A DNA stretch of 64,000 bases from Liolophura sinensis (Eukaryota; Mollusca; Polyplacophora; Chitonida; Chitonidae), in the NCBI RefSeq assembly GCF_032854445.1, contig NC_088295.1:684501-748500 (forward strand), in the 5' to 3' direction. The position numbers were made by a program, and so were the translations under genes. Positions 32,020-45,054 of the stretch are shown here, piece after piece. The notes beneath the pieces are model-generated. The model did no database searches. It saw only the letters and a list, made by a program, of their open reading frames with translations, and was not told the origin of the DNA. Positions within the stretch are counted from its first letter, which is position 1. Each line of letters starts with the position of its first letter.

Positions 32020-35000
32020 ACAGCTACTTGTTACACAAACCTGATGTACAGCTGTGGCCACACGAGGCACGATGTACAGCTCCTTGTTACACAAACCTGA
32101 TGTAAAGCTGAGGCCACACGAGGCACACTGTACAGCTCCTGGTTACACTTTTATCGACCCACAAACCCGCTGTACAGCTGCGCCCACACGAGGCACGATG
32201 TACAGCTCCTGGTTACACAAACCTGATGTACAGCTGTGGCCACACGAGCCGCCCTGTACTCACAGACCTGATGTACAGCTCCTGGTTACGCTTTCCTTCA
32301 CCCACAAAGAGTTGTACAGCTGCAGCCACACGAGGCCACACTTTCCACCACCCACAAACGTGATGCACAGCTGTGGCCACATGAGGCACGATGTACAGCT
32401 CCTGGTTACACTTTCCTTTACCCACTAATCTTGTATACAGTTTCCTCCACCCACAAACCTGGTGAACAGCTGTGGCCACAAGAGGCGCCATGTACCCACA
32501 GGTCTGGTATATAGCTGCGGCCACATGAGGCACGATGTACAGCTCCTGGTTACACTTTCCTTTACCCACACGAGGCGACCTGTACCCACAGACCTGATCT
32601 ACCGCTGCAGCCACACGAGGCGCATATTACAGCTCATGGTTACACTTTTATCCACTCACAAACATGTTGTACAACTGCTGCCACACGGGGCACGAGGTTT
32701 AGCTCCTGGTTACACTTTCCTCCACACACAAACCTGGTGTACAACTGCGGCCACACTCTACACGATGTTTTGCTCCTGATTACACTGTTCCTCCTGACAC
32801 ACAAACCTAATGAACAGTTGTAGCCAGACAAGGCGCACTGTACAGTTCCTGGTTAAAATTTTCTCCACCCACAAACCTGGTGTACAACTGCGGCCACACG
32901 CTACACGATGTTTAGCTCCTGGTTACACTTTCTTCCACCCACAAAAAGTTGTACAGCTGCAGCTACACGAGGTACGATGTTTAGCTTCTGGTTTAACTTT
33001 CTTCCACTCACAAACCTTATGTACAGCTGTGGCCACACAAGGCGCACTGTACAGTTACTGGCCACAATTTTCTCAACCCACAAACCTGATGTACAGCTGC
33101 AGCCTCACGAGGCGCACTGTACAGCTCCTGGTTATGCTTTCCTCCATCCACAAACCACACGAGGCGCACTGTACCCACAGACCTGATGTACTGCTGTAGC
33201 CACACGAGATGCACTGTACAGCTGCTGGTTACATTTTTCTCCACACTCAAACCTGGTGTACAAGTGCAGCTATACGCGGCACGATGTAGAGCTAATGGTT
33301 CCACTTTCCTTTGCCCACGAACCTGATATACAACTGCAGCCACACGAGACACACTGTACAGCTCCTGGTTACACTTTCCTCCACCCAAAAACCTGTTCTA
33401 CAGCGGCAGTCACACGCAGCACATTGTACAGCTCCTGGTTAAATTTTACACCACCCACAAACCTGATATACAGCTGCAGCCACACAAGGCTTGATGTTTA
33501 GCTCCTGGTTAAGCTTTCCTCCACCCACAAGCCTCATGTACAGCTGCACCCACACAAGGAGCACTGTACAGTTCCTGGTTACACTATCCTCCACCCACAA
33601 ACCTGGTGTACAACTGCGACCACACGCGACACGATGTTTAGCTCCTGATTACACTTTCCTCCACCCGCAAACCTGTTGTACATCCGAGGCCAAACGAGAA
33701 GCGCTGTACAGTTCCAGGTTACATTTTCTCCACCCAAAAATCTGGTGTACAACTGCAGCCATACGGGGCACGATGTTTAGCTCCAGGTTACATTTTCTCC
33801 ATCCACAAACCTGGTGTAAAGCTGTGGCCACAAGAGGCACGATATTTACCTCCTGGTTACATTTTCCTCCACCCACAAACCTCTTCTACAGCTGAGGCCA
33901 CACGAATCGCACTGTACAGCCCCTGGTTACACTTTCCTTTACCCACTAACCTAAGGTACATATGTGGCCACAAGAGGCTCGAAGGTTAGCTCCTGGTTAC
34001 ACTTTTCTTCACACACAAACCTGTTGTACAACTGCGGTCACACTCTACACAATGTGCAGCTCATGGATACATTTTCCTCCACCCACAAACCTGATGTACA
34101 GCTGTCGCCACACAAGGCGCATTGTACACCTCCTGGTTACACTTTTCTCCACCCACAAACCTAGTGTACAACTGCGGCCACACGCTATACAAGGTTTAGC
34201 TCGTCGTTACACTTTCCTCCACCCAAAAAAAGTTGTATAGCTGCAGCAACACGAGACATTATGTTTAGCTCCTGGTTAAACTTTCCTCCACCCACAAACC
34301 TAATGTACAGCTGTGGCCACACGAGGCGCACTGTACAGTTCCTGGCTACAATTTTCTCAACCCACAAAACCTGTGGTACAGCAACAGCCAGACGAGGCGC
34401 ACTGTACAACTCCTGGTTACACTTTTCTCCACACACAATCTTCGCGAACAACTGCAGCCATACCCGGCACGATATACAGCTCCTGGTTACACTTCCCTTT
34501 ACCCACGAACCTGATATACAGCTGCTGCCACACGAGGCGCACTGCACATCTCCTGGTTACACTATCCTGCACTTACAAACCTGGTGTACAGCTGTGGCCA
34601 CACGAGGCGCACTGCACATCTCCTGGTTACACTATCCTGCACTTACAAACCTGGTGTACAGCGGTGGCCACACAAGGCGCACTCCACATCTCCTGGTTAC
34701 ACTATTCCCCACTTACAAACCTGGTGTACAGTTGCAGCCACACGAGGCGCACTGCACATCTCCTTGTTACACTATCCCCCACTTACAAATCTGGTGTACA
34801 GCTGTGGCCACACGAGGCGCACTGTACATCTCCTGGTTACACTATCCTGCACTTACAAACCTGGTGTACAGCTGTGGCCACTCGAGGCGCAATGTACAGC
34901 TCCTGGTTACACGATTTTTCATCGACAAACCTGGTGTACAGCTGTAGCCACACAAGGCTTGATGTTTAGCTCCTGGTTACATTTTCCTCTACCCACAAAC

Positions 35001-36845
35001 CTCTTGTACAGCTGAGGCCACACGAGGAGCGCTCTACAGCTCCTGGTTACATTTTACACCACCCACAAACCAGGTGTACAGCTGCGGCCACATGAGGCAC
35101 GATGTATACCTCCTGGTCAGTTTTCTGAACCCACAAACCTGATGTACAGCTCCAACCACACAAGTCTCGATGTTTAGCTCCTGGTTACGCTTTCCTCCAC
35201 CCGCAAACCTCATGTACAGCTCCACCCACACGTCGCACGATGTTTAGCTCCTGGTTACACTTCCCTCCACCCAAAAACCTTATGTACAGTTGCTGCCACA
35301 CAAGGCGCAATGTACAGCTCCTGGTTACACTTTCCTTCACCCACAAACCTGATGTACACCTGTGGCCACACGAGGATTAATATTTATCTCCTGGTTACGT
35401 TTTCCTCCACCCACAAAAAGTTGTACAGCTGTGGCCACACGAGGCACGATGTTTAGCTGCTTGCTACACTTTCCACCACCCACAAACATGATGCACAGCT
35501 GTGGCCACATGAGGCACGATGCACAGCTTCTGGTTACACTTTCCTTTACCCACTCATCTGGTGTGCAGATTTGGCCACACAAGGCTCGATGTTTAGCTCC
35601 TGGTTACGCTTTCCTCCACCCACAAACCTGGTGTACAGCTGTGGCCACACGAGGCGCAATGTACAGCTCCTGGTTACACTTTCCTTTACCCACTAACCTA
35701 AGGTACAGATGTGGCCACACGAGGCTCGATGGTTGGCTCCTGGTTACGCTTTCCTTCATCCAAAAACCTCGTGTACTGCTGCAGCCAGACGAGGCACATA
35801 GTTCAGCTCCTGGTTACACTTTTCTCCACCCACAAACCTGTTGTACAACTGCGGCCACAAGGGGCACGATGTACAGCTCCTGGACACATTTTCCTCCACC
35901 CACAAACCTGATGTACAGCTGTTGCCACACAAGGCGCACTGTACAGCTCCTGGTTACACTTTTCTCCACCCACAAAACTATTGTACAACTGCGGCCACAC
36001 GTGCCACGATGTTTAGCTTTTGGTTACACTTTCCTCCACCCACAAACCTCATGTACAGCTGTGGCCACACAAGGCGCACTGTACAGATCGTCGTTACACT
36101 TTCCACCACCCACAAACCTGATGTACAGCTGTGGCCACACAAGGCGCACTGTACAGCTCATGGTTACACTTTTCACCACCCACAAACCTTATGTACAGCT
36201 GCAGCCAGTCGAGGCGCACTGTGCATATCCTGGTTACACTATCCTCCACCTACAAATCTAGTGTACAGCTGCAGCCACACGAGGCTCGATGTTTAGCTCC
36301 TGGTTACACTTTTCTCCACCCACAAACCTCATGTACATCTGTGGCCACACGAGGCGCACTGTACAGTTCCTGGTTACACTATCCTCCACCCACAAACCTG
36401 GTGTACAACTGCGGCCACACGAGGCACGATGTTTAGCTCCTGGTTACACTTTCCTCCACACGCAAACCTGTTGTACAGCTGAGGCCACACGAGGCGCACT
36501 GTACAGCTTGTCGTTACACTTTCCCCCATCCACAAATCTTGTGTCCAGCTGTGGCCACACGAAGCACGATGTTTGGCTCCAGGTTACGCTGTCCTCCACC
36601 TACAAATCTAGTGTACAGCTGTGGCCACATGGGGCGCACTGTACAGCTTCTGGTTACACTATCCTCCACCTATAAATCTAGGGTACAGCTGTGGCCACTC
36701 GAGGCGCACTGTACAGCTCCTGGTTACACTGTCCTCCACCTACAAATCTAGTGTACAGCTGTGGCCATACGGGCGCATTGTACAGCTGCCACCACCCAAA
36801 AACCTGATATACAGCTATGGCCACACAAGGGCGCACAGTTTTTGG
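32020..36845. repeat. 70-bp satellite, about 69 copies (4.8 kb)
   Basis: The unit is cctgatgtacagctgtggcc, acacgaggcgcactgtacag, ctcctggttacactttcctc, cacccacaaa. Point changes and shortened units are common. Open frames on both strands (up to 299 codons) shift between copies and carry no family signature. Confidence 0.97.
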
Positions 36846-37029
36846 CAGGTATGAGTTTTAATGATGATAGTTTGAAATTCTGGGCGAGATGACAAAAGAA
36901 GACAGGCTTGGCCAGGTGTGCACCAAAGCTTATTGGCCATGGAATGTTTGGGGCTGAGTTACAGCGCTAAACGTTAACATTGTCGCTTATGGAAAGTCAA
37001 TGGGGTCCTGTGCCCTGATCCAACATGTT

Positions 37030-37300
37030 AAATGGGGACTCTGTGGCTGGGTTCTTGGCAAGTCACCGCGGTGCAGTGACTTTGGAGCTTCTCTCCAATG
37101 CGATCGTTTTGAGTTCATGTCCAAAGTATGCTGGCTTCCTCTCCAATCGTAACAAGGAAGGGCTACCAGCAACCTGCGGATGGTCGTGAGATTATCTTGA
37201 GCTGTACCCGGTTTCCTCAGATCACAGTGCTGGTAGCCCTTTGTAAAGGAAATATTCTTGAGAACACAAATCGAATTACATGTAATAAACAAACAAATAT
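37030..37300 (+). repeat. Old, diverged SINE A copy
   Basis: The match to the SINE body is loose but continuous (atgctggcttcctctccaat, then cagcaacctgcggatggtcg, then tgtaaaggaaatattcttga) and ends in aataaacaaacaaat. Confidence 0.75.
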
Positions 37301-37745
37301 TCACATATTACTAGAATGCTAAGTTAATCCAAACAAACGTAAAATGAAATGAGAATAAAGAAACTTTATTGCTTAAGGTTGAACAAGCATTTGACGTGGA
37401 ATATGTCGAATATGTGAAATCTAAAACACACAGCCTGAAGGACATATAGCGTCTAACAATGCCGGGTTTAATATGCATATAAAACACTATGCAAAAAGCT
37501 ATAGAAAAACACAGTCATGTTTATTCGCTTCATCACGTGAGATAAGTCAAGAGGCGACAGAATAACAATGGAGTAATTAGAAAGATAAGGCTTTATGGAA
37601 AGAGGTTAAATATACATTCTGATAACCTAGAAGAAAGGAATGGTAATATTTGGTCCCATATCAGCCAAAGGTTCTTGTCGAGAACAGGGATTGTTGGTAT
37701 CGGTAACTGGTTCCCGGCAGAGGTGTTCACAAAGTTACAAGATAC
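37301..37745. other. Presumed 3' UTR and flank of the CRIP-type gene
   Basis: Minus-strand sequence after the CRIP stop. On the minus strand an AATAAA hexamer lies at 37365-37370, about 380 nt beyond the stop. No repeat is recognised. Confidence 0.4.
37365..37370 (-). promoter_or_regulatory. AATAAA, candidate poly(A) signal of the CRIP-type gene
   Basis: Minus-strand AATAAA about 380 nt after the stop codon. Position is plausible, but I cannot test use. Confidence 0.35.
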
Positions 37746-37783
37746 CTAATATTTATAACTTTCTGTTCCGCCATGGCCGAAAC
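37746..37783 (-). CDS. CRIP exon 4 and stop
   Basis: Acceptor GTTTTCAG; encodes [11 protein letters not shown] and TAG. This Gly-rich tail is typical of CRIP proteins. Confidence 0.88.
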
Positions 37784-40700
37784 CTGAAAACAAAAAATCA
37801 AGACCATATGACATGGCTATAAACACAAGGCACAAACTATTGAGAATATAGTTAGTGTAAAAGGTCTAATCTTATCAAACAATCTTCTAACCATACACAA
37901 TGATTTGTTGCCCCAAAACAATTCATATATAGACAATTATTAACGTCTTTCCTTTTTACCAATCAATAAAAGAATCTATATTCAGTTCTGGAAATGTGTA
38001 ACTGATTGAGTAAACACGCACAGGACTGCGGCGATAAACACTAACCTCCTGGTCCAAACAGCGCAGAATAGCAGGGTTTGTGACAGTAAGGTTTCCCATC
38101 TCTCTGTTTAAATAAACAATATTAGTAAAAGTGTTATAGTTAGTAGGGAGCCCACTTTCTTGATATACTAGTAGCACATATTCTGATTGGCTGTGTCCAC
38201 TCCGAGTTTCGAGCCGGCAGATGACAAATCTACTGACAAAACAAATCACCCGCAAATACACGTCGACCAACGGACTTACCCCCTCCCCCACCTCACCCCA
38301 CAAAAATACGAGGCAATTGAAAGTTAATCGCGAACAAGCATTACCCAATGTGGTGGTCAGAGATGACAAGGCTCCCTTAGCTAGGGAAGCTGTATATGAA
38401 GCAGGATCTGCACATCCGCCTCCATTAGCTAGGGAAGCTGGATATGAAGCGTGATCTGCACATCAGGCTCCCTTAGCTGGGGAAACTGTATATGAAGCAT
38501 GATCTGCACATCAGGCTCCCTTAGCTAGGGAAGCTGTATGTGAAGCAGGATCTGCACATCAGGCTCCCTTAGCTAGGGAAGCTGTATGTGAAGCAGGATC
38601 TGCACATCAGGCTCCCTTAGCTAGGGAAGCTGTATATGAAGCAGGATCTGCACATCCGCCTCCATTAGCTAGGGAAACTGTATATGAAGCATAATCTGCA
38701 CATCAGGCTCCCTTAGCTAGGGAAGCTGTATATGAAGCAGGATCTGCACATCAGGCTCCCTTAGCTGGGGAAGCTGTATATGAAGCATGATCTGCACATC
38801 AGGCTCCCTTAGCTGGGGAAGCTGTATATGAAGCATGATCTGCACATCAGGCTCCCTTAGCTGGGGAAGCTGTATATGAAGCATGATCTGCACATCAGGC
38901 TCCCTTAGCTAGGGAAGCTGTATATGAAGCATAATCTGCACATCACGCTCCCTTAGCTAGGGAAGCTGTATATGAAGCAGGATCTGCACATCCGCCTCCA
39001 TTAGCTAGGGAAGCTGTATATGAAGCATGATCTGCACATCAGGCTCCCTTAGCTGGGGAAGCTGTATATGAAGCATAATCTGCACATCACGCTCCCTTAG
39101 CTAGGGAAGCTGTATATGAAGCAGGATCTGCACATCCGCCTCCATTAGCTAGGGAAGCTGGATATGAAGCATGATCTGCACATCAGGCTCCCTTAGCTAG
39201 GGAAGCTGTATAGGAAGCAGGATCTGCACATCCGCCTCCATTAGCTAGGGAAGCTGTATGTGAAGCATGATCTGCACATCAGGCTCCCTTAGCTAGGGAA
39301 GCTGTATGTGAAGCAGGATCTGCACATCAGGCTCCATTAGCTAGGGAAGCTGTATGTGAAGCAGGATCTGCACATCAGGCTCCCTTAGCTAGGGAAGCTG
39401 TATATGAAGCAGGATCTGCACATCAGGTTCCCTTAGCTAGGGAAGCTGTATATGAAGCATAATCTGCACATCAGGCTCCCTTAGCTAGGGAAGCTGTATA
39501 TGAAGCAGGATCTGCACATCAGGCTCCCTTAGCTAGGGAAGCTGTATGTGAAGCATGATCTGCACATCAGGCTCCCTTAGCTAGAGAAGTTGTATATAAG
39601 GCATGATCTGCACATCAGGCTCCCTTAGCTAGGGAAGCTGTATATGAAGCATGATCTGCACATCAGGCTCCCTTAGCTAGGGAAGTTGTATATAAAGCAT
39701 GATCTGCACATCGGCCTCCCTTAGCTAGGGAAGCTGTATACGAAGCATGATCTGCACATCCGCCTCCCTTAGCTAGGGAAGCTGTATATGAAGCAGGATC
39801 TGCACATGAGGCCTATAGTTTCCGTATGCACTATTATATCCATTTACTTATTTATTTTGACTGGCGTAAGTGGGAAGTTCTGTTAGCAGCCTGCGGATGG
39901 TCGTGGGTTTGCCCCGGCCTCTACCCGGTTTCTTTCCACCATAATGCTGGCCGCCGTCGTATAAGTGAAATATTTTTGAGTACGGCGTATAACAAAAAAT
40001 AAATATTTTGACTGGTGTTTAATCTCGTACTTTTCAATTGTTTACCTTTCTTCCGGACGACACAAACGCATAAAAATACGTCATATGCAGATATGGATAT
40101 TCCGCAGAAAGACCAAATATAAAGCAGTGTTCGTGAATGTTCTGTAATTTTGTGCTTTGTGTATTTTACAAAATGTTCTTCTCCAGCAAAGTGGTTGGCG
40201 TGGGAAACTAACACTTTTCAAACTATCCAGACTTTCCCACAGTGTTATGTACCCAGAAACACATCACTAGAATACATACATGCACTTTGTATAAGAGTTT
40301 CATTTGAAAAGCCCAGGGTGACTTCGTCGTGTCTACTTCCTCAAAAAGGTAGGTGAAGGCCGGCATGCCTACACAACATAAAACCCTGAGTGAGTGAAAT
40401 TATGAGTTTGGCGTTTTCCAAGGACATACGACCCTGCTTATCGTATTTGCTTATATATAAGTCTGCCCAGTGTACTCTCAACACCACCCCACCCCCCAAC
40501 ACACATACACACTTACCTCAGCGTGGCTTCCCGCCGCAAGTGTCTTCCCACATTTCTCACACTTCAAACATGGCCTGTGCCAATCTTTCCCTATGGAGGT
40601 CACCTTCTCAGCTGCAACAAAAATAACAAAAATCATTTATGATTGCCGTTCTCAAACCATCATTCTTACGAATAAACTTTAGATACCTGCTTCCAAACTC

Positions 40701-43700
40701 CATGTCAAACCTTAAAGTCGCAAAGCCTTAGCAAGTATACATGTTCACAAGAAAAAATCGACACCGTGCTACTCGGTCACAGCCTATCACACACTCGCAA
40801 CTCACTTCAGGCTCTCCTACTACAGTGTGCAGGATCTATCACGCAGGAATAGCACTGCGCGATGCCTACCACACACCAATCAGACACACCAGGCTCTTCC
40901 GCAATACTGTGTAGCGTCTACCACGCACTTAGCTATCTGACACATCAGACTCTTCTACAATTCTGCTCGGCGCATATTACGAACCTACTAGGCATATCAG
41001 ACTATTCCGTAACACTTGGGATTGATTTATCTCATTGGTGATTTATGCTGTACCAGTACTCACTTATACGATGTCGGCCAGCATAATGATGGGAGGTAAC
41101 CGAGCAGAGCGCGGGGGAAACCGACAACCACCTGCAGGCTGCTTGAAGGCCTTCCCACTTAACTCACACTGACAGCATTGGTGACGGGGCTCCTGGGTCA
41201 TTGCACCGCGCTGGCACGTTGACCACGGGTTGAGAAAACGCAATTCCAGAGTGCCTGGATTAAGTCTTAGAAAACACGATTCCAGTGTGTCTGGTTTAGA
41301 TCTTAGTAAACATCATTCCAGTATGCTTGGGTTGAGGTCTTCGTAATCACAATTCAAGTATGCCTGGGTTGAGGTCTTCGTAATCACGATTCCAGTATGC
41401 TTGGGTTGAGGTCTTCGTAATCACGACTTCAGTATGCCTGGGTTGAGGTCTTCGTAATTTATTTATCTGATTGGTGGTTTACGCCGTACCGGTACTCAAG
41501 AATAGTACTCACTTATACGACGGTGGCCAGCATTATGATGGGAGGAAACCAGGAAGAGCCCGAGGGGAAACCCAAAACCATCTACGGGTTGCTTGAAGAC
41601 TTTCCCACTTGAGCTCACACATATTGCATTGGTGACAGGCTCCTGGATTCCAGTATGTCTAGTTTAGATCTTAGCAAACACGATTTAAGTGTGTCTAGGA
41701 TTAGGTCTTAATAAACATGATTCTAGCGTGTATGGGTTTAGGTCTTTAAAAAAACGATTAAAGCTATTGTCAGTCTAGCAATATGTCTGGGTTTAGGTTC
41801 TAGAAAACACGATTCCAGTGTGCCCGGATTTAGGTCTAAGAAAACTATTCCAGATAATGTGCTTGGGTTTATAGGTCTTAGAAAACACGATCTCAGCTAG
41901 TGTGCACAGTATTACGTCTTAGAAACACGATCAGCTCAAACAGCAAACACAGACCAGAATCCTACTGCACATCCGAGAATATCGAATGATGCTGATTACG
42001 CGGGCGACGAATGTCTGTGATCAGGTATCCCAAATCTGCATCAGCTTTGTACATTGTTATGTGAACAACTGCCGTCAGCTTCTAAATTTAGCTTGCCACT
42101 GTTTACATATGCTGAGTTCAGGGCCAGCTGTCTGCATCTGCCTTAGAATGTTCCAGAATACCCTCAGTTCGGGGCCTGTTTGTTTACAGCAAGTGTTCGA
42201 GAATTTTCTTATTCTAGACAATTCCACCAGTCTACACCAGACTACACCAGTCGAAAGCAGGTCAAAAGAGAAGAAAGGAGAACGAATTATTGAGAGTTTT
42301 GGATGCTGTGTGTTACTTTAGTAGGCCTTTTGTACTGAATTTTGGTGTCTTTTATAGCCTCTGGCTACGTTATATCATATCTCCACCGAGCACTTGTTCA
42401 GTCTAAATTTGTATATTTAATTTGTGCTCTTGTGTACACAGTGCGTATTAGTACATGGACCCTGTCTGTGGAATTTTCTGTATATTTCGTCATACACTCA
42501 GTTATACTGTGGATTTTCCCTCTTATTTGTGCATTTATGCCTGTATGGTTTTCCGCATTGTGGAGTATATGCGTCCGTTTAGACTTGACACCGTTGTACA
42601 TGTAAGTACTTTAGTATTTGTATAGATACTGCTATCCTTTCTTGTCTTCTTAAGGCCTGTCACATGTGGAAGTGTTTCATTTGTGTTGGTACATTTATTT
42701 ATTATTTATTTGATTGATTGGTGTTTTACGCCGTGATCAGGAATATTTCACTTATACGACGGCGGCCAGCATTATGGTGGGTGGAAACCAGGCACAGCAT
42801 GGGAAAACCCACGATCATCCGCAGGTTGCTGGCAGACCTTCCCACGTACGGCCGTAGAAGAAGCCAGCATGAGCTGGACTTGAACTCACAGCTACCGCAT
42901 TGGTGAGAGGCTCCTGGGTCATAACGCTGCGTTAGCGCACTAACTGAGCCACGGAGGCCCCCTTGTGTTGGAACAAATACTGTGCAAATATTACGGCCTA
43001 TGGCATCAGTTGTATATGCACTATTTGTATGTATACACTATTTGTATATGCAATATTTGTATGTATACAGTATTTGTACATGCACTATTTGTATGTATAC
43101 ACTATTTGTACATGCACTATTTGTATGTATACACTATTTGTACATGCACTATTTGTATGTATACACTATTTGTGTATACACTATTTGTATATACACTTTT
43201 TGTATATGCACTGTTTTTATGTGTACTATTTGCATATGCTCTGTTTGTGCACTCCCTATTTGTATCTAAGCACTACTTGTGCACGCAGCATTTGTATATG
43301 AACTGTTTGAACACGTACTATTTGTATATGCATTGTTAAGGTGCTTATCTTCCCCTCTGTCTTCTTTGGAAGAAAGCTACAATCCACAGTTCTGTTTTTT
43401 CAAGATCCTTAATAAAGGCTGTATCCCCCTGAACTAGAGCCCGTGACCCAGGCCAAATGTGGTGACCTGTCCGGCCCAAAGTAGACGTCAATAAGCTTAA
43501 CACATTTTTTAAATGACCACCAACAGGTATTTGTACCTGCGTTCACCCGTGTAAGAAGCCTGAGTTCACGCTGAAGTATTGAGTCGTGGAGGTCAGCGTG
43601 ACACGGGTGACATCATTGCGCGCATTCTTCTCCTGTACTCAGCAGTCGCACAATCTTCCTGTAGTGGCTTGTATATAGCTATGGACAACGGCATAGCATA

Positions 43701-44690
43701 GGATAGCAATTAGAGGACCCCAGTGTGGCCCGACTGATAAAAATACATTGACACTCTCAGAGTTTCGGCACATGCAGACAGTTGGGAGGTGCACTACTGA
43801 TATTTCTCCACAACCAGGTTTGACCACACCCATTTTATGACACACATAAACTCGCCTGAGACTGTTGCTAGAGCAAGTCCTCTACCCACTGTATTATGCG
43901 ACCTGCCTAGTGAAGTTGAGTCAGAGCACAAAACAGTGTAAACAGCTCAACCAGTGCAGCCCAAGCCCAGCCGATATATCCTGACCTGTTAGAGGACGCG
44001 GGACAAGTGGCAAACATCCCGGCATGGAACTGAGTTCATTGTGTACAGGTCGTATAATCCGGGCGTATCTGTACAGTCCACTGTTCAATCATTTCCGTCC
44101 AGGAAAAGCTACATGGATGGGTAATTAATTCAATTTAGACAGCTGGATGATAATTGCACTAGCCCTCTAGCGTCATGGCATGCCGATGTATAGGCAGTTA
44201 CATACATGTCAGATTCTATGTTCTGATCACATACATAGGCCTGTTTCTGCGCAGGGCAAAGAAGAACTTTTGATTCTATATGTGCCACTTTAAGTTAACA
44301 ACATCTGGAATGGAATGTTACACATGTGATGTTTGGCCATCATGTATGGTAACAACAACTAGACTGATTGTGCACGTGCAATCATGCAACATCTGTTGTG
44401 CATGATAACATATCCTGCTAGAATAAACAACCAAAGATAATCCTCTGACATGAGTGTCATCTGTAGAAAAAGTCGCTCCAGTGCGATTATCTTATGTCTC
44501 AGTGGAGACTTTCACATTCCTAGTCTTTTCTTACACACGGACGATCGATCAGCATCGTCCGTGTCGTTGCGAGATTCTGTCAACAGTTTAAACTGCAGTG
44601 GAGACAGTGGTGTGTTCCTACATTTAGCTGCCATATTATCTGATACTTACCGAAGTATACCTCCTTGTTGCACTTGGGACACTTCGGCAT
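37746..44690 (-). CDS. Cysteine-rich intestinal protein (CRIP) type single-LIM protein, 4 exons, 76 residues
   Basis: This is a small LIM-only protein of the CRIP family, which binds two zinc ions and serves as a protein-interaction module. Exons in transcript order: 44690-44651, 40611-40517, 38103-38046, 37783-37746. They total 231 nt, all with GT..AG borders and matching phases. The LIM ligands fit the family spacing exactly: Cys4, Cys7, His25, Cys28, then Cys31, Cys34, Cys52, Cys56. Recognisable blocks are [50 protein letters not shown] and the Gly-rich tail [12 protein letters not shown]. At 76 residues it matches the usual 77 or so. The start is the ATG at 44688-44690, chosen by family; an in-frame ATG 33 codons upstream (44787-44789) exists. 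Introns 1 and 2 are filled with SINEs and minisatellites. The exact paralogue (CRIP1 or CRIP2-like) is not resolved. Confidence 0.92.
38046..38103 (-). CDS. CRIP exon 3
   Basis: Acceptor TTTAAACAG, donor GTTAGT. Encodes [19 protein letters not shown] with zinc ligands Cys52 and Cys56. Phase 0 at its start, phase 1 at its end. Confidence 0.93.
38365..39812. repeat. 48-bp minisatellite in CRIP intron 2, about 30 copies
   Basis: The unit is gctcccttagctagggaagc, tgtatatgaagcaggatctg, cacatcag. Copies are very similar, with a few variant classes (ccgcctccatt; catgatctg) that recur in mixed order, a sign of recent homogenisation. Confidence 0.97.
39840..40015 (+). repeat. 5'-truncated SINE A (CRIP intron 2)
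   Basis: The text agcagcctgcggatggtcgt through gtcgtataagtgaaatattt is SINE A, ending in an aataaat tail. A TTTA run precedes it. Confidence 0.85.
40517..40611 (-). CDS. CRIP exon 2
   Basis: Acceptor TTTTTGTTGCAG, donor GTAAGT. Encodes [20 protein letters not shown] and [11 protein letters not shown], with ligands His25, Cys28, Cys31 and Cys34. Confidence 0.95.
40740..41025. repeat. Degenerate repeat of about 70 bp (CRIP intron 1)
   Basis: Imperfect recurrences of ctaccacgcac-like and cagactcttc-like segments. Weakly periodic. Confidence 0.5.
41031..41228 (-). repeat. SINE A, diverged copy (CRIP intron 1)
   Basis: Reverse SINE text from ctcattggtgatttatgctg to the tRNA head remnant (tgcaccgcgctggcacgttg). 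Confidence 0.85.
41228..41935. repeat. About 37-bp minisatellite split by a SINE (CRIP intron 1)
   Basis: The unit is around aacacgattccagtgtgcct then gggtttaggtcttag. Copies lie on both sides of the SINE at 41458-41644, with a fast-evolving ggtcttcgtaatcacgattc variant on the left side only. Confidence 0.88.
41458..41644 (-). repeat. SINE A without tRNA head, inside the 37-bp array
   Basis: It runs from tttatttatctgattggtgg to gcattggtgacaggctcctg, then array sequence resumes at once. Confidence 0.85.
41936..42680. other. Unique part of CRIP intron 1
   Basis: Open frames of 87-112 codons occur here but show no recognisable family, splice context or conserved motif. I call no gene. Confidence 0.4.
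42690..42962 (-). repeat. Full-length SINE A with target duplication (CRIP intron 1)
   Basis: Complete copy from the TTTATT tail to the ggaggccccc head end, flanked by TTGTGTTGG at 42681-42689 and 42963-42971. Confidence 0.92.
42995..43340. repeat. 32-bp composite repeat of actatttgtat units (CRIP intron 1)
   Basis: Units of 17 bp (cactatttgtatgtata) and 15 bp (cactatttgtacatg) alternate to make a 32-bp dimer. It opens frames in all three + phases. Confidence 0.93.
43341..44650. other. Unique part of CRIP intron 1
   Basis: No tandem array, SINE or further exon is recognised between the repeat and exon 1. Confidence 0.4.
44651..44690 (-). CDS. CRIP exon 1
   Basis: Encodes [13 protein letters not shown], the hallmark CRIP N-terminus, plus the first base of Ala14; donor GTAAGT. 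Supplies Cys4 and Cys7. Confidence 0.94.
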
Positions 44691-45054
44691 GATGACGTTT
44701 CTAGCGTTGGCACTGTGACTCTTGTCTTCGCTGTCTTGCGCTGCTGTATGGATATCAGTCAGTGGTTTCGGCTCTATCAGTAGGCCCAAGTTATTTGATT
44801 GCCTCGCCCACTGAGTAAACTAACTTTTCAGCGTTCCCTTTGCACACGGCTCATTTATTTTGCACACGATACTTACATCCCTGTCATCGAGTCTGTCAGA
44901 AGGCAGTCGCTCACAGGGGCGTAATCAATATTGATGTCATGTAAATGCTCATTGATCACGGTTTCACTAGACCGTCAGGCTAGGGTTTTTCATAGGCTTG
45001 CAGAACTATACATGGACGAATGATGTATCTCTTTCTTGAACAGCAGTTGCAATA

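Noticed and set aside
32020-36845. Many overlapping open frames up to 299 codons
   Set aside because: They are translations of the 70-bp satellite in all frames; frames shift from copy to copy and both strands are open.
38365-39812. CRISPR-like regular array (48-bp period)
   Set aside because: The whole unit repeats with no unique spacers, in a eukaryotic intron; it is a minisatellite. The same applies to the other arrays here.
41986-42321. 111-codon + strand frame
   Set aside because: Cys-rich but matches no family I know, and sits within CRIP intron 1 without exon signals.
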